The notes: generated from the sequence alone by a model not told the origin. Shown: positions 21,024 to 33,606, counted from the stretch's first letter. The stretch: 64,000 nucleotides of DNA from Zea mays (GCF_902167145.1 NC_050101.1:114729789-114793788); one strand, 5' to 3'. Numbers and translations are program-made.

Positions 21024-24000
21024 CTACGATACCGTCTGGATTGTTAAAGATGGGCCTTTCTTATGCAATTTCCCCCTGATCTGCTTGATCTTTGCATCAA
21101 CCCTCGCAGTGAAACCAATCTTTGTCTTCTGCCTGGCCTTCGACCGCTCCCTCTTCCACATCGTCTGGTCTTCAACATCTTTCTTTAGGTACTTGATCTC
21201 TTGAATCACATGGTGATCAAGTGGATTGCACGATCTCTGGTAGGATATGTGTATCAGGTAGGGGATGTTGCAGGCAGCAGTCACCAGAAGCGTCGCTGCC
21301 CAGTATATGGGAGCTGGCCCAAGGACTTCTAATAGGATCTGGTAGTTGTCGCCAGACCTCAATGTCATCCCATAGGCGAGGATGAAGAGATACCAAGTTG
21401 TTATGCTGCCCCATACAAAGAGATGTTGAATCCATGTGAAATGGCTCATTGTTAGGGCAATCTGCATGTTGACAGCCCAGATGATGCAGGTGAACATGGT
21501 AGTTCCCACCGCAGCAATGTCTGCAGTCTGCCCCCCAACACGGATTGCCTGATCATAGAATATGCAGAGATTGAGGAAGAATATGGCCAGAGAGGAGTAG
21601 AGGCCATTCCCCATCCATCCAAGGATCCGGTACCAATCAAAGAAAAGATTCTTTGGCCCTTGCTGGTATAATGCTGGGAACTGCAACATGCAAGCCATGC
21701 CATGTCAACATAGATATATGAAAGGTTAGAAGCAGCAATGTGGATGATCAGAGAAGATTGCCCAGCTCCTAAAGTACAAAGGGCAAAGGGCCCGATGCAT
21801 GAGTCTTCTAGTAGCACCAAAGATCACAGGAAATTAACTAGAATAAAAGTATACACATGAAATTAACTAGAATAAAAGTTTACTTGGGAGCATGTTTTTT
21901 TAAGATGTGATTTGATCCACTGATGGGGGCCATAGTACAAACATAATGTTGTCAAGAAGCAAACTTATGTGTGCTTGCATTTCCTTGAAATTTCGGTCAG
22001 CTTTAAATATGGACAATAATACCAAGTGACTTCAATCTGCATAAATGGCTCCACAAACCATGTGCCTTAATTATTTTCTACATGCTATGCAAATCAAACT
22101 ATTTTCAAGGAAGATGTTAAACCAGATGAATTTGAACTACATTATTTAATAACTATGGGATGATATGTGTTGAAAAACCATCAGTCAGGCTCATGTTTCC
22201 CAACATAATATCACACCTGAGATAACTGGTATCTTTCCAATACCCATTGTGTATTTCAAACCATTGTATTTTTACATAGTATTTACATAGTATCCACATA
22301 ATAAAAGTGACTTGCATATTTCATTTCAGTGAATGAAAACCTGAAGCAGATAACCTAGAGACTGAATAGCATTATAATGGAACATGGAATGGAGAAGCAA
22401 GGCACACCAAATCGTTCCTAATTCTGAAACCATCTTTTACTGGTAATAATATGTTGTTTCATACAAATGATTTACATGAAAGGAGAGGCAAAGGTAGATA
22501 GAGTTCATTCCTAACCATAACAAATGGGCAATACAGATCATAGTAGCATGGACTAAGATATGCTTCTACATTGAGGCATTATTCATGGTTCTTTTTAGTT
22601 TTCTAATATACTATGAACCATGTCAGATAGTTGTGTTGTTGTACTTGATACCATGCAAAGTAGCCTGAGAAGGAATACCTGACTGACATCTAAGTACAGT
22701 ATAGTTCTCTGATAGTCTGATCTACATCCAGTTGCTAATGATTGTGGTTCCATGGGAGTGTCATTCTCCTCAACAAACAAGGTTTAGCAAATTATCTTTT
22801 AAGTACCCGTTTATTCATTTGCTTCTTTGCTGGAAGCATAATGAATGGACTCAACACAACAAAAACTTTTACCATGAGAACACACACCACATTCCAGGAC
22901 CAAGCTTTATTTTCAGTTCTAAACATGCCTAGTTTATCATAAGCAGTATGGTTAAAATAAGTTGGATGTTATATCATATACCTGTAAGCAGATTTCGGAT
23001 GAAACGTCTTGCTCAAATACTCCGAGTGATATAACAGGAAGTGAGGTAAGAACAACATTGAAAAGCAGCATAAACCAATCATCGTATACAGATTGACCAG
23101 AAAACCCAGCGAATGCTTCAAAGTAAAATATTGTAAGCCCAAATGCGATATTCTTATAAAAGAAGTAGCAAATCTACAATTCAACAAAAAGAATATTTAG
23201 TAAAGTTAAAACATAACACAATCAGATGAATATAATGAATAAAGTGCTTCGAGCAGCACCATTTGGGCGATTCTCTTGTAGCACCAATGTCCATGAACGA
23301 CAAGAAGTCGCTCAAGAAACCGAAATTGAGAAATAGAAAAATCACTAGCCATCACCGCCTGGTAAAGGAAAATAACCAATTTTAGTCACACACCTAATCA
23401 CCAATCCTTGATGTCAGATGGAAATAGCATTACACTAGATAAGGATTAGATCATGACAATCTGAACAACTCACCTGCATGCCCTCTACCCCGCTTATTCC
23501 AACTCCAATATCAGCTTCTTGAATCATGCCCACATCGTTTGCACCATCACCTACTGCTAAAGTGGTTTGTCCTATACCTTCTTTAACGAGCCGAGTCACC
23601 TACAAAGTGAAGGAGAACAAACTCAACATTGCTTTATGTAGAAACGACAGATAGTCCAATGGAGAGAGGCAAAGCTACCAGTGCTTTCTGCTTTGGAGAC
23701 ACACGACAACATATGACAGAAGCACACTCGATTGCCAGGTTCAAGAACATATGCTTCATGTCATCCTCCAAAGCAAATGCCAGAGCTTTTCCATCAATAA
23801 CTAGAGCAAATGCTGCATCTGGATCCTTCTCGAGTTTGACCATTTGTGACCCATTGGCGATTTGCGACAGGAGACTCTCCTTTGCAACCTGCTCAGTTGT
23901 CAAAGATGAAACTAAAGTCTACCATAAAGAGAATTACCATCTAGATTATACCTTCCTATACAGTAAAAGAGAGAAAAAAAGTTAAGGTACCTTCTTTGCA

Positions 24001-26943
24001 TCCTGAGCTACCTGCTCACCAGTGGGTATGGACAAACATATTTGTTTCATGCCTTGCCTCAGTAAACTGCATGCATATCTGCAAAAGAAATAGAAACATC
24101 ACATGGTGTTGATGAACGTGATGTGTTAACGAGGTAAAAAAGGTTACTTGTACATATCAAGAATTTCTACTTGGCAGAAGCATACCCGATGTTAATTGCA
24201 GTTTCCATCTTATCACCTGTCAGAACCCAGATTTTGAGACCTGCTTGCGCCAACCGATCTATGCACTGAGGAACCTGATAGAGCACAAAAACATAACTTA
24301 TAAATCAAAACAACATGAAACAGTTACTAGCATAATACTAGGAACCAAGAAGCATATCTTAACAATACGAAAAGTCAGACACTGTATTTTACCCCCTTTT
24401 GTAATTTGTCCTCTACAGCAGTTGCACCAACAAGGATCAGCTCTCTTTCAATCAACTCAGAGACTCGTTCAAGTTGCAACTCTCTATCAGGACCAATATA
24501 TGTCTTTGCTTTAAGAAACTCCGCATTCCACAAAGAATATTCTGATTCATCAAGCACCCTGTATGATAGTGCCAATGTTCGCAAGCCTGCCTCACCATAA
24601 TCATTCAGATGCCTAGTCGTATCAACTTCATACATCCTTCCATTTTTTGCCAGTCTATCAAATATGATGCTGCTCAGTTGGAAACAAAGAACAATCAAGG
24701 ATAATCAAGCTGAAGCCCCAAAAAGTGGTGGCATTGAAAAAGATAGAACAAACAGGCCAAGCATGTTGACAAATGACCGCACCAAGTAATCAGGTGCAAA
24801 CTTTGCTTCTTAACATTTTTAAGCTAATAACAAATATCAATTCTTGAATGCAGATGGCCTGATTACAGACTTAGCCAAAAATAAATTCAAAGAGCATCAC
24901 CAAATTTAAAAAAAAACGGTACAAATCCTACCTGTCTGCTCCTTTGCAAAAAAGAAGAATTTGACCATCTTCATCCTGCAGAATTACAGTCATTCGTTTT
25001 CTTTTGCTACTGAATTCCAATAGATTGAGAATCTTGAACTCCCTGAAATTATACTCAAACAATAAGACAAAAAAATATAATAATAACGATAAGGAACAAA
25101 TATGAACAAATGGGTAACAAATACTGATATGCAACCTCTCAACTGTGTCTTTCGAAGAAGTGTGTTTCTCCCTGACAAAGACACTTGATTGTGTTCGCTT
25201 GAAAAATTCAAATCCAAATTCCCTGGCTGCCACAAGAAAAGCCCCCTCATCAGGTGATTCTGCTTCATAGGCAATAGAACCAGTTGCTTCATTTATCTCT
25301 GGTATCGCTGTGTGACACAGAGCAAGTATCCTGAAGAAGAGTAGAATTGTGGAAGAATTTGGCTCCTTGGTCCAGTTCCCTTGCATGAGACGGTCATCCA
25401 CAAAACTGAAGCCTTTTATGGAGGGCTTTATGTTGGTCCCAACACTAAAGTTGACTCCTACCAACTCGATTTCATCATCATTGTTCTCCTCCCATATATC
25501 TTGTAAAGGGATATCATGGTCATCAGCACCTGATGCCATATGCTTTGCAGCAGCACGTTCAACTTCACTTGAACCCACGCCATATGATACTCCAGCAATT
25601 GAACACTTCAGGAAATCCATTTGATTGCAGGTCAGAGTGCCAGTTTTATCCGATAAGATAGTATGAACCTGGCCAAGTTCCTCATTCAAATTTGATGTAC
25701 GTGCCTGAGCAGTATTGCCAGTGTCCTCATCAAACATATGAATGTCCTGGTTAATGAAATGTGCTTGCAATACCTTCACAAGTTCAATCGAGACATACAG
25801 CGAGATTGGAATCAGATACCCATAAAGAATGAGAGCTGTGATTAGATGGAATATCCCAGAAAGAGCTGGGCGTGATGGATCATCTAATTTATTGCTTTTC
25901 TCTGGCTGCAAGTACCACCAGCGGGGCAAATCTAACTTGATCCTCACGGCGAATCCAATTGAACTAATGAGCGATATCAACACAAGCACAGTAAACAGGA
26001 TGTATATGATCAAATCCATCTTCTTCTCAATCCTGCTCCTCTTTGATGGCGACTCAGTTGAGTTCTGCATGACTTTACTGTCATGGCCAGTGAAGATAAC
26101 CACTCCATAGATAAAGGCTGTATTCCTTAGTTTTGAGTCCCTCAGAAGTATCTGAGACGGATCAAGGGCGTACACCTGCCTCTCATACTCAAAGTTACCA
26201 GTAAATGTGTACAAGGACGGGTTGGGATCCTCGCAGCGTATCACTGCCTGGAAATCCTTAAATGACTCGTCTTCTTCCAGCGGCAGCGTTACCTCAAGTG
26301 ACCTCTTCACCTTAAGGTTCGTCTCACCATCGAGGTTCATTGTCTCAACATAGCAAATACCATCCTCATAGCTCGAGGACAGTAGCAGTAAATCAGCAGG
26401 GAAGAACTGGTCCTTCTCAACTCTGACCACATCACCGACACAAAGGTCCTCCCAGTGCCGGTAGTCGAATTCGCCATCACCCTTGTGCGTGCTGACATAG
26501 CGGTTGTTCACCTTCATGTCCTGGATGAAGCGGCGCCAGTCCTCCAACCCCTCCTTCATCATGCTGAGGCCAACAACAAAGGCCAGCGGAGCAATCATGC
26601 TGACGGGAGAGAAGGGGCACACTGGGGTGAGCGAGAGGATGGCGGTGAGGAGGAAGTAGAGGTTGGCAACGCGTCGGAACTGCTCGAAGATGGCCTTGGG
26701 GAAGAAGGTGATGATGTTGTACTTGGTGGTGGTGATGTAGTTGGTGATGTACTTGAGCGGCTTCTGCAGGGCGGCGTTGTTGCAGTACACGACGCGCGAG
26801 AAGCCCGGCCCGCCGACGGCGCCAGCCCCATCGGAGGAGGGGCCCGCATCGCCGGCGTGCTCTTGCTGGGCACGGAAGCAGGAGAAGGTGTAGAGATTGC
26901 TCCACCGCACGCGGTCCCGCCGGCGGCGGCCGGAACGGCCCAT
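21024..26943 (-). CDS. P4-type phospholipid-transporting ATPase (flippase), ALA4-7 type
   Basis: Ten exons with GT-AG introns: 26943-25136, 25042-24932, 24669-24393, 24274-24186, 24078-23991, 23888-23679, 23599-23474, 23358-23260, 23173-22982, 21680-21024. Joined, they give 3657 nt (1218 aa), the usual family length. P4-ATPases flip phospholipids to the cytosolic leaflet of plasma, Golgi or endosomal membranes and normally need a CDC50/ALIS subunit. Visible motifs: DGET (205-208), the PISL motif of TM4 (379-382), the phosphorylated Asp in DKTGT (432-436), KGAD (about 636-640), TGDK (751-754) and GDGAND (878-883). About ten membrane segments are predicted, two near 90-130, two near 312-390 and six in the C-terminal third, with a basic tail. 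Residues and spacing look intact, so I judge it functional. The N-terminus ([12 protein letters not shown]) and insertion pattern fit the Arabidopsis ALA4-ALA7 group rather than ALA1-3; the exact orthologue is not assigned. Confidence 0.95.
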
Positions 26944-27050
26944 CTCGGCGCCCGGTGTCCGTCAGCGCCCGATTTCCAGCTATGCGGACGCCGGCATTGC
27001 AGCTCGACCGAATCTAGGATGGGATTCCTACGCCGCGTTGCGAATTGGAC

Positions 27051-27403
27051 CTGCAGCTTGGGAAAACAGTTCGTGATCTCGTCAGCGAATTTCAAAAAAA
27101 AAAGAATGAACAGACAAAGAAATCGAACAAAACGCACGGAGGAATCTCACGCCATGGAAACCTGGGATCCGCTAAAACAACGTGCAGACTACACCCGCGT
27201 GTATTGTAGGCACATTCACCTCCTAAATCACCCATGGAAAACAGAAAACCGCACAAAACGAACGGGCTAACCAAAAAACTCCACAACGGGTGCAAACTAG
27301 GAGCAAAAAAAGGACGGGGGAGAGGGAAAGTCGCAGGACCAGAAACCGAGGCGCCAGCATCCAGCTGCGGAGGTTGAGAGAAGGGACAGCGGGGCGCACC
27401 AAC
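27051..27403 (-). other. Probable 5'-UTR intron of the P4-ATPase gene
   Basis: Upstream of the start codon the minus strand has a good donor (AATCCAG|GTTGGTG, exon end 27404) and an acceptor (CCAAGCTGCAG|GTCC, exon resumes at 27050) around a more AT-rich 353-bp segment. The flanking pieces are GC- and CT-rich like a grass 5' UTR. No ATG-initiated competing frame of note is needed. Splice use is inferred, not shown. Confidence 0.55.
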
Positions 27404-27639
27404 CTGGATTCACAGGCAGAGAGAGGTGCGAAGAGGAGGACCGAGGCAGAGAGTCCGGCGATCAAGCGGGGTATCGATCCCGTCCTGGGGATTCGCACGC
27501 GTCGGCCGGCGACGCTTTGGTGGGTGGGTGGGAGTTGGAGCGAGGAGCGGGGGGCGGGGGGCGGAGCGAGAAGGGTGGGGACGAGGCAGGGAACGAGGTG
27601 GGGAGCGACTAGCGTGGCCGCGAGCTGAGACGAGGAGAG

Positions 27640-27700
27640 AGAGGAATTAGTCGATTAATTAAGTCCGATTATTTTAAATCCGCCATTTGCATTTATATTA
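27640..27700 (-). promoter_or_regulatory. Candidate core promoter of the P4-ATPase gene
   Basis: The minus strand has ATATAAATG (plus 27690-27698) about 30-50 bp before a CT-rich stretch (about 27600-27650) typical of plant transcription starts, and in front of the GC-rich leader with the 5'-UTR intron. The TATA match and spacing support a promoter. The Helitron lies about 500 bp further upstream. Confidence 0.45.
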
Positions 27701-28190
27701 TTTAACCGTGATCACTCGTCGAGGCTCTCCGCGCCCTACAGAGTTCTCATTTTTACCTTTTTTTATTTACTTTATATTTACCTCTCGTTATTGCGTTAGA
27801 TTACGTTAAATGTTTTAAAACGGAGAATCACCAAGTTAAAAAATAAAGGGTAAAATTATAATTGCAAGACTGGGGTATTAATTTGAATGTTTGAGCTGCA
27901 CGAAATATACGCGCTCGTCATTGTTTTGTCGTGTACTCGTGTGCGTTGTTGCCTGGGGAGGACGGCAAAACTTGTCTCCATTCTTTTTTGTCGTCAAGAA
28001 AAGAAAAAGGAAACGAAAACGCTTGGCTCCATGCACCACGGCGGTGGTGTGATCGAGTCGTCCGGGTAGCTGCGGCCGTGGCGAGCGACCGCCGCGCCCG
28101 GGGCACACAAATGTGACGGGAACTGCTTCAACGGCTTCGCAGTTCGCACGCGGGGGTACTCCATGGCCATGGGCATGGGCATGATAGTAA
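27701..28190. other. Upstream intergenic segment before the Helitron
   Basis: AT-rich sequence up to about 27900, then GC-richer DNA. Short open frames on both strands show no recognisable domain. This is probably distal promoter of the P4-ATPase gene interrupted by the Helitron at the A|T between 28190 and 28191. Confidence 0.4.
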
Positions 28191-28223
28191 TCTCTACTAC
28201 TATTATGTTAGTAGTGTAGGCGT

Positions 28224-28501
28224 CCACATTTGAGGACGGTGCACGATCGAGGAGGGGGAGGATCCGGCGGAGGCACCTATGGTGGCTGCGAGGGCGGGAG
28301 CGCCATGAGGGGCGGTGGTCGTGGCGGCGGGAGGCAGCCTTCCTATGCGGCACCGGATGGGGCGGATGCGGCGGCGATCCCGGTCGCCTCCAGAAGATGG
28401 TGCAGAGAACCTGGCCGACCGCTTGGAGGGCGAGATCTACGCCACGCTATGCGACTGCGGAATGGACCCCGACATAGCCGTCGAGAGGCTCATCTCCCAG
28501 G
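28224..28501 (+). pseudogene. Captured GBF-interacting protein 1-like first exon
   Basis: The frame contains EIYATLCDCGMDPDIAVERL followed by ISQ and a splice donor (CAGG|GTAAGGG, exon end 28501). This is the N-terminal helical UBA-like (DUF1296) motif of plant GIP1-like proteins, whose usual form has Met-Asp-Pro and Leu-Leu-Ser-Gln at the same places. A frameshift near 28390 puts the upstream IPVAS part in a different frame. No later GIP1 exon is seen downstream. The fragment begins within 40 bp of the Helitron 5' end and is in the plus orientation of the element. In intact genes the protein interacts with bZIP transcription factors; this piece cannot. Confidence 0.68.
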
Positions 28502-28639
28502 GTAAGGGCATATACTCTCACCTCGCTCTAGGCTCTAGCTCTATCCTCGCTGGCTCCAATTGTTTAGCCATAGGCGCACAAAAGCTCTCGACCCGTGAGG
28601 TGAGTCCCTGCTCTTTTCTTTTCTTGTGCTGTTCTTAGA

Positions 28640-30510
28640 TGCTTGTGTGCCCGAGTTCCGGTGCCTATCCATTAACCTGTTGTTCTGTATTATTTGCTTT
28701 GTTGTTTCGTGTTGTTTCGTGATTGGAAGAACAGACATTTGGCTTGCACGATTATCAAATGCCACTATAGAATATTTGTAGGTCGAGATGGATCAGTCGT
28801 GAATTGCCCACAAATCGCGCCATGTCGCAAGCTTACGCTTCCAATCCATGGCAGCCGCGCCCCGCTCCCCCAGCCGCGCCAGGGAAGGTCCTTCCCAAAT
28901 AACCTCCGCGCCAGGGAATTCGATCTCCCAAATCACGCTTCCATCCATGGCAGTCCCGATGGATCCGCCGCGAATCGCCCACAAATCATGCGAGGTCGCA
29001 AGCTCACGCTTCCAATCCAGCAGCCGCGCCCCGCTCCCCCAGCAGCGCCAGGGAACTCGGCCTCCCAAATCATGCTTCCACCCATGGCAGCTTAGTTCTC
29101 CCAAATCCGTCGCGAATCGCCGGTCTGCTCAAGCACCTACTCGATCTCCCAAATCCATCGTGAATCGCGCACAAAGCTTCCATCTATGGCTGCCGCGCCC
29201 CGCTCCCCCTTCATGGCAGCCGCGCTCCCTCCGCGCCCTTCCATCCATGGCAGCCTTCCCCCATTCCCTTTCCTCACAAATCGTCCACCTGGTCTCGCGG
29301 CTGCCTTCCCCCATTGCTCCCCCTCCTCTCTCCCTCCCTTCGCACACCACATCTGCTCGTTCCTCTCTCCAAGTCCACAGTAGACGCCACAGTGCTCTCT
29401 CCAAGTGTGGCGCCACTGCGTACTCCGCCGCGAATCACCGATGTGCCGCTGCCGGTGACGAAGAAAGAGCCCCGCTCCCGCCCGCCGGTGTGCCGCCACT
29501 CCGCATCCGTGCGCAGCGCTGGTGTTCTACGGTAACCGCTCCTCTCCTCATCCTCCTCTCTTTCCGGACACCACATCTATAGATGCACGTGCGTTGTTTC
29601 TCCTGAGATGTTTTTTAGTTCCCTGGCGCCTTCCCATCCTCTCCTAGGACGTAGCCGGTGCAGCGCCATCGCCCCCGCCAGGAAGCCCGTGGACGCAGCT
29701 TAGTTCTGTCCTCTTGTGTGACCTGTAATCAGGATGAACTGAAAGGAACTTAGTTCCCGTGGACGCAGCTTAGTTCCACCTCGTCGATCATATGAACTGA
29801 AAGGAACCAAACATACAAGCTGTACTCAGGATGACTGTAGTTGTCGAGCGTGTCCGAGTTTTTGTCTTCCTTCCATGTACCGTGGCCTCTCCTTTAGCAG
29901 CTGCAAATAATTGTAGGGCCTCTGTCTTATTGCTTTCAGATTGGAATCCAGGTGCTTCCAATTTGTTTGGTACTCGCACTCTTTGTTCTGTCCTCTTGTG
30001 TGACCTGTAATGCGTATATCATGCCCTTGCTCTCATGACTTCATCTTTCCTGTCAAAAGAAGTTATGTGATTTGTTTGTTAATTAATTGCTCTGCGCATT
30101 CGGAAGCTGATATCAAGTGTCTGTGTACAGAATTTTGCTAGGAATCGGATCTTGTTTAATATATAAGTTACTGGCCAATGATTATGGATCTTGCTGGTAG
30201 AACGATCTGATCCGCGCGTGCAATCCGGATAATTGAGACGTTGACGATCAATCGTTATATCTATTTTCTAATTCCTGAACATCATCAGTTGGTGGCGCCA
30301 CTAGGCCAACACACGCGCCCGATTTTTTGGCAATGTTTGAATACCTTAAAGCCAGATTTATTTCTCTGAAAGGCATACTAAAGAAAACCTAAATCTACCT
30401 GTGTTTTGAAACAATCTAATCACTATTGAATCATTGAGTTAGTGTTTGCATATAGTCATACACTTTTGTGGGCGATTCGCGGGCTATGTCTAAAACATCG
30501 TGGTCTTTAT
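28640..30510. repeat. Helitron interior with local duplications, no gene recognised
   Basis: At 28790-29270 a unit of about 130-170 bp recurs two to three times in degenerate form; shared parts are GAATCGCCCACAAATC, TCACGCTTCCAATCCA and CATGGCAGCCGCGCC. At 29690-30020 GTGGACGCAGCTTAGTTC and CTCTTGTGTGACCTGTAAT each occur twice. The 244-codon open frame at 28848-29582 is composed of these repeats and has no recognisable domain. This may be the first intron or flanking DNA of a captured gene. Confidence 0.5.
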
Positions 30511-30516
30511 TTTCAG

Positions 30517-30871
30517 ATCAAGATTCAGTGCGTTTGTTGGCTGTTGAAGGTTGTGCTGCTCTTGGTAAATTGTTGGAGCCACAAGATTATGTAGCTCACA
30601 TTCTTCTGGTCATTGTCAATTTCTACCAGGTACATTGCTCCCATGTTGGCCCGTAGTTCCATTTTGCAGCAAGTAATTTGCTTTCTTTGTGGATATATTA
30701 TTGGGAGACATGTTTTTAGTTGCTAGAGGTTGATAATTTCTCGAAGTCGCCTCTTAGTTTTGCAACTTGTTGCAGTTCAGTGCATCACCGCTGATAAATG
30801 CTACTTGCATATACTCGCTTTGTTTAGGATAAATCATGGTGTGTTCGTTATATGGTCGCCAATCAGTTATG
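30517..30871 (+). pseudogene. Captured PP2A regulatory subunit A (HEAT-repeat scaffold) fragment
   Basis: Two adjacent exons with the intron between them are kept. Exon one (30517-30629) encodes QDSVRLLAVEGCAALGKLLE and on to HILLVIVNFYQ, flanked by AG acceptor and GT donor. Exon two (30828-about 30871) encodes DKSWCVRYMVANQL and then homology stops abruptly. These are HEAT-repeat residues of the 65-kDa A subunit that scaffolds protein phosphatase 2A. Differences from the usual sequence (P to L, S to Y, R to C) indicate relaxed selection. It is plus strand, the same as the Helitron. The retained intron shows capture from genomic DNA. Confidence 0.88.
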
Positions 30872-30914
30872 TTCAAATATATCATGGCATATATCAGCGG
30901 TGATGCACTGAACT
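30774..30914. repeat. 23-bp perfect inverted repeat around PP2A exon
   Basis: 30774-30796 (AGTTCAGTGCATCACCGC...) and 30892-30914 are exact reverse complements, separated by 95 bp that contain the second PP2A exon piece. The right arm sits about 20 bp after the point where PP2A homology ends. Confidence 0.95.
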
Positions 30915-32010
30915 TTCAAGCGAATTTGTCGCTGTAACTATTATTTAGTAGCCTGCGATGTGTTAGTGAATTTGTCGCTCAAACATAAATGAACTGACTT
31001 CTTTTCAATACTTAACTTTTATACGACATATGTTAAGTAATACAATGTCAAGCTTGTGTATTGGGGTTTTTTTATTGGGGTATAAAGTTTATATGCATTC
31101 TTCCGGTATATATCGGTTGATGCTAATTTTTAGATAAAATGATAGTGGGGAGGCATTAGACATTCTCTCTGTGAGTCGCCTCACCTTTTTGCATGTTATT
31201 AGAGCCCGGCTATTCAAGCTCCTTTTCATCTCAAATTTTTTCACTATCTAAAACTAAAAAAATAAAATAAAAAAACTCGCTTAAAGCATTCATAATTTCA
31301 GATACACAAAGTGAGTCGCCTCACCTGATCCTTGACAAGCTCTTCTCTACTTGAAACATGAGCTTGAATAGATCACCAAGGAGCCACTAGATCACTTGGC
31401 GTGCAAAAAAATAATCAAGGCATTTGACTAAGAGAAACTCATTGTGGATATATTCAAATTTCATTGAACTTGTAGAGAAAAAGGCTTGTGACTGTACAAT
31501 AAAATAGGCATCAATTCACATTTAATATAAAATAGTATACTGAAAAATGCAACCAAACAGCTGCAGCACTGTCTATTAGGAAATAGAGTGCGAATGTTAT
31601 GACAAAGACCAGCAACAAACAAATAATCAACAATTAGGTAAATGTATTTGTTGACAGAGGTTCTACATGATGGTAGATAGAAGTATGCATTAGCACGAAA
31701 GGAGTGGAGGATATAACCTATGAAGCAAACATGAACCTCATGTAAAATAAAGGGAACTTGTCACTAACAAAATAAGAAGGTTCAGGTTAGCTGGTTACAG
31801 ATTCACCAAACAAAATATATATACATATATATTCATACACTGCAAAGACAACTGTACTGAAGATTAACTGCGATCAGTGAATGATAAGCACTCATTAATG
31901 TGCCTTTTCTGGTTGATAATTTGACCTATATCAAACATAAGTGATATTACCACATTGGTTTGCTTATTAAAAGTGCACGGTCCATGTACATCTTCAGAAA
32001 TCAGCACATT
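30915..32010. other. Helitron interior, AT-rich, no gene recognised
   Basis: This is AT-rich DNA. GTGAGTCGCCTCACC occurs at about 31170 and 31310, and CTATTCAAGCTC (about 31209) recurs inverted near 31361, which hints at a small inserted element. No coding similarity is recognised on either strand. Confidence 0.4.
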
Positions 32011-32013
32011 TAC

Positions 32014-32325
32014 CTGTTGGACTTGTTGGTGTAATGTGTCAAACTGATCTACAGTACAACAGACATCGCCAGTGATTGTTGGGCACAAACTTTGGATCCT
32101 TGAAGAAAACAATGTGTCTGGCTGGAAAAACAATAAAACACTTGCTAAACAGGCCACATTTGAATAATCATAAATATTTTTTTCAAAGATTAAGGGTTTC
32201 TTTAACTATGTTATATTCAAATCAAGGTCCAAGGATCATATTGTCAGTTTGTCACCTTAACAGCTTTGGTTGCATTTGCACAGTTTAAGACCTTCCCGTC
32301 GCTTCGTTGTGCACAAATGCTTGGA
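32014..32325 (-). pseudogene. Captured Niemann-Pick C1 (NPC1) N-terminal exons
   Basis: On the minus strand a piece ending at 32256 encodes SICAQRSDGKVLNCANATK and AVK, followed by a donor (AAG|GTGACA). The next exon (32121-32014), behind a TTTTCCAG acceptor, encodes PDTLFSSRIQSLCPTITG then DVCCTVDQFDTLHQQVQQ and a GTAAAT donor. This is the cysteine-rich N-terminal sterol-binding domain of plant NPC1, a sterol transporter of vacuole/endosome membranes. The following exon (FLVGCPAC in intact genes) is absent. The orientation is opposite to the PP2A and GIP1 fragments. Confidence 0.87.
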
Positions 32326-32329
32326 ACAG

Positions 32330-33600
32330 TAACCTTCTGCTGGTACAACCCTACAAAAGCAAAATGGTAAGATAGATGACCACCAAGGGCTCCAGGAATA
32401 TGGAACACCAAGTATAGGCATGTAAAATAGTAAAGTACAGCAACATATTCTAGAAGCAATCAAGCATATGGTAGACTTTTGAGCTACAATCAGTATAACA
32501 CAGGTCACTGACAAGTTACCTTGAGCCATTGGATTGCTGCGCACTGATCAGGAACACTAGATAACTGATCTGCACCATAGTAAAAATAAGTTAGATGTTA
32601 TTTAGACCACCCGAATCACACTGAAGTTCGACCATATCAACACGCTTGTACAATGTACTTCTATCTATATGATAGCCTACTTACACACTATACATGATCC
32701 AAATTAAATATTGTTTTCGCTCCATATACACATAACAGAAAAGTAAAGTGATATCTTAGGTATCAGCATAGTTTACCCTTATTAACTGCATACTCTCTCT
32801 TTCACCCCTGTACTCTCTCTTTCACACCTGTAAATAAACAGAAACTACTAGCAGTGTTTGCAGGAAAATACATGGGATGTGATTGGGTGATACTGTTATG
32901 GTTTCAAATCCTGGGGGGGTATGATCATAATTTAATCCACATACTTCAGAAATAGTCTATAAATCAATTTGCATAGCTGAAATTAAAAGGTCAATGCAGA
33001 CACCGCCGAGTCAGCAGAAACTATAACCTAGCAAATTCTGAATAGCTTGCAATTGGAATACAGTTGTTGGCTTATTGGGCACATGAATGCAATTAATTCT
33101 CAAGGTCGAAATGCGGAAAACATGTAGAAACAGATTAATTATACAATGGAAGTTCCATGTGAAACCTGCAAAAGAGATAGTTCAACTAAGGAACATCACG
33201 ACACGAATTGCAAAGTGTCAAGGTTCCAATCCTGTACAAAGACAATTACAGCAACAAATTACATTACATCTCATAACAAGAATCAAAGTTGACCATCCAA
33301 CTCTAAAGAAGCAGATTCCCTTTAAATCAATATGTGATAAAAGGGGGAAAATCAGAAGAAGAAAAATTACAACAAACCCGTAAGATATATCCTGATAGCA
33401 TGCATTTCAAAGCAAAAATAAAATAAAAACGGAGAGTTATGACGAAGGAGGCAAGCATAGCTTACTATAACCCAAACAGTGAACAAAAAAAAAATAACCA
33501 ACTATGCCAAACTAAACTCCGCCGGCTTCAACTAAAATCGAACTAAATTGTTGACCCAACCGAGGAATTAGTGTATACCAATCTGATTCCTCTGGATCAA
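32330..33600. other. Helitron interior, no gene recognised
   Basis: AT-rich sequence. The stretch CTCTCTTTCAC-CCTGTA is tandemly duplicated at about 32790-32830. The 98-codon frame at 33087-33383 is Lys/Arg/Gln-rich and matches no family I know. Probably intron and flanking DNA of captured genes. Confidence 0.35.
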
Positions 33601-33606
33601 ACATAT

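Noticed and set aside
24245..26110. Plus-strand frames across the P4-ATPase gene
   Set aside because: They are shadows antisense to conserved exons.
28848..29582. 244-codon open frame as a new gene
   Set aside because: It is built of local repeats, with frames open on both strands and no domain or codon signal.
30285..30306. GGTGGCGCCACTAG as an internal Helitron 3' end
   Set aside because: It has a palindrome and CTAG but is followed by G, not T, and the palindrome abuts CTAG without the usual spacing.
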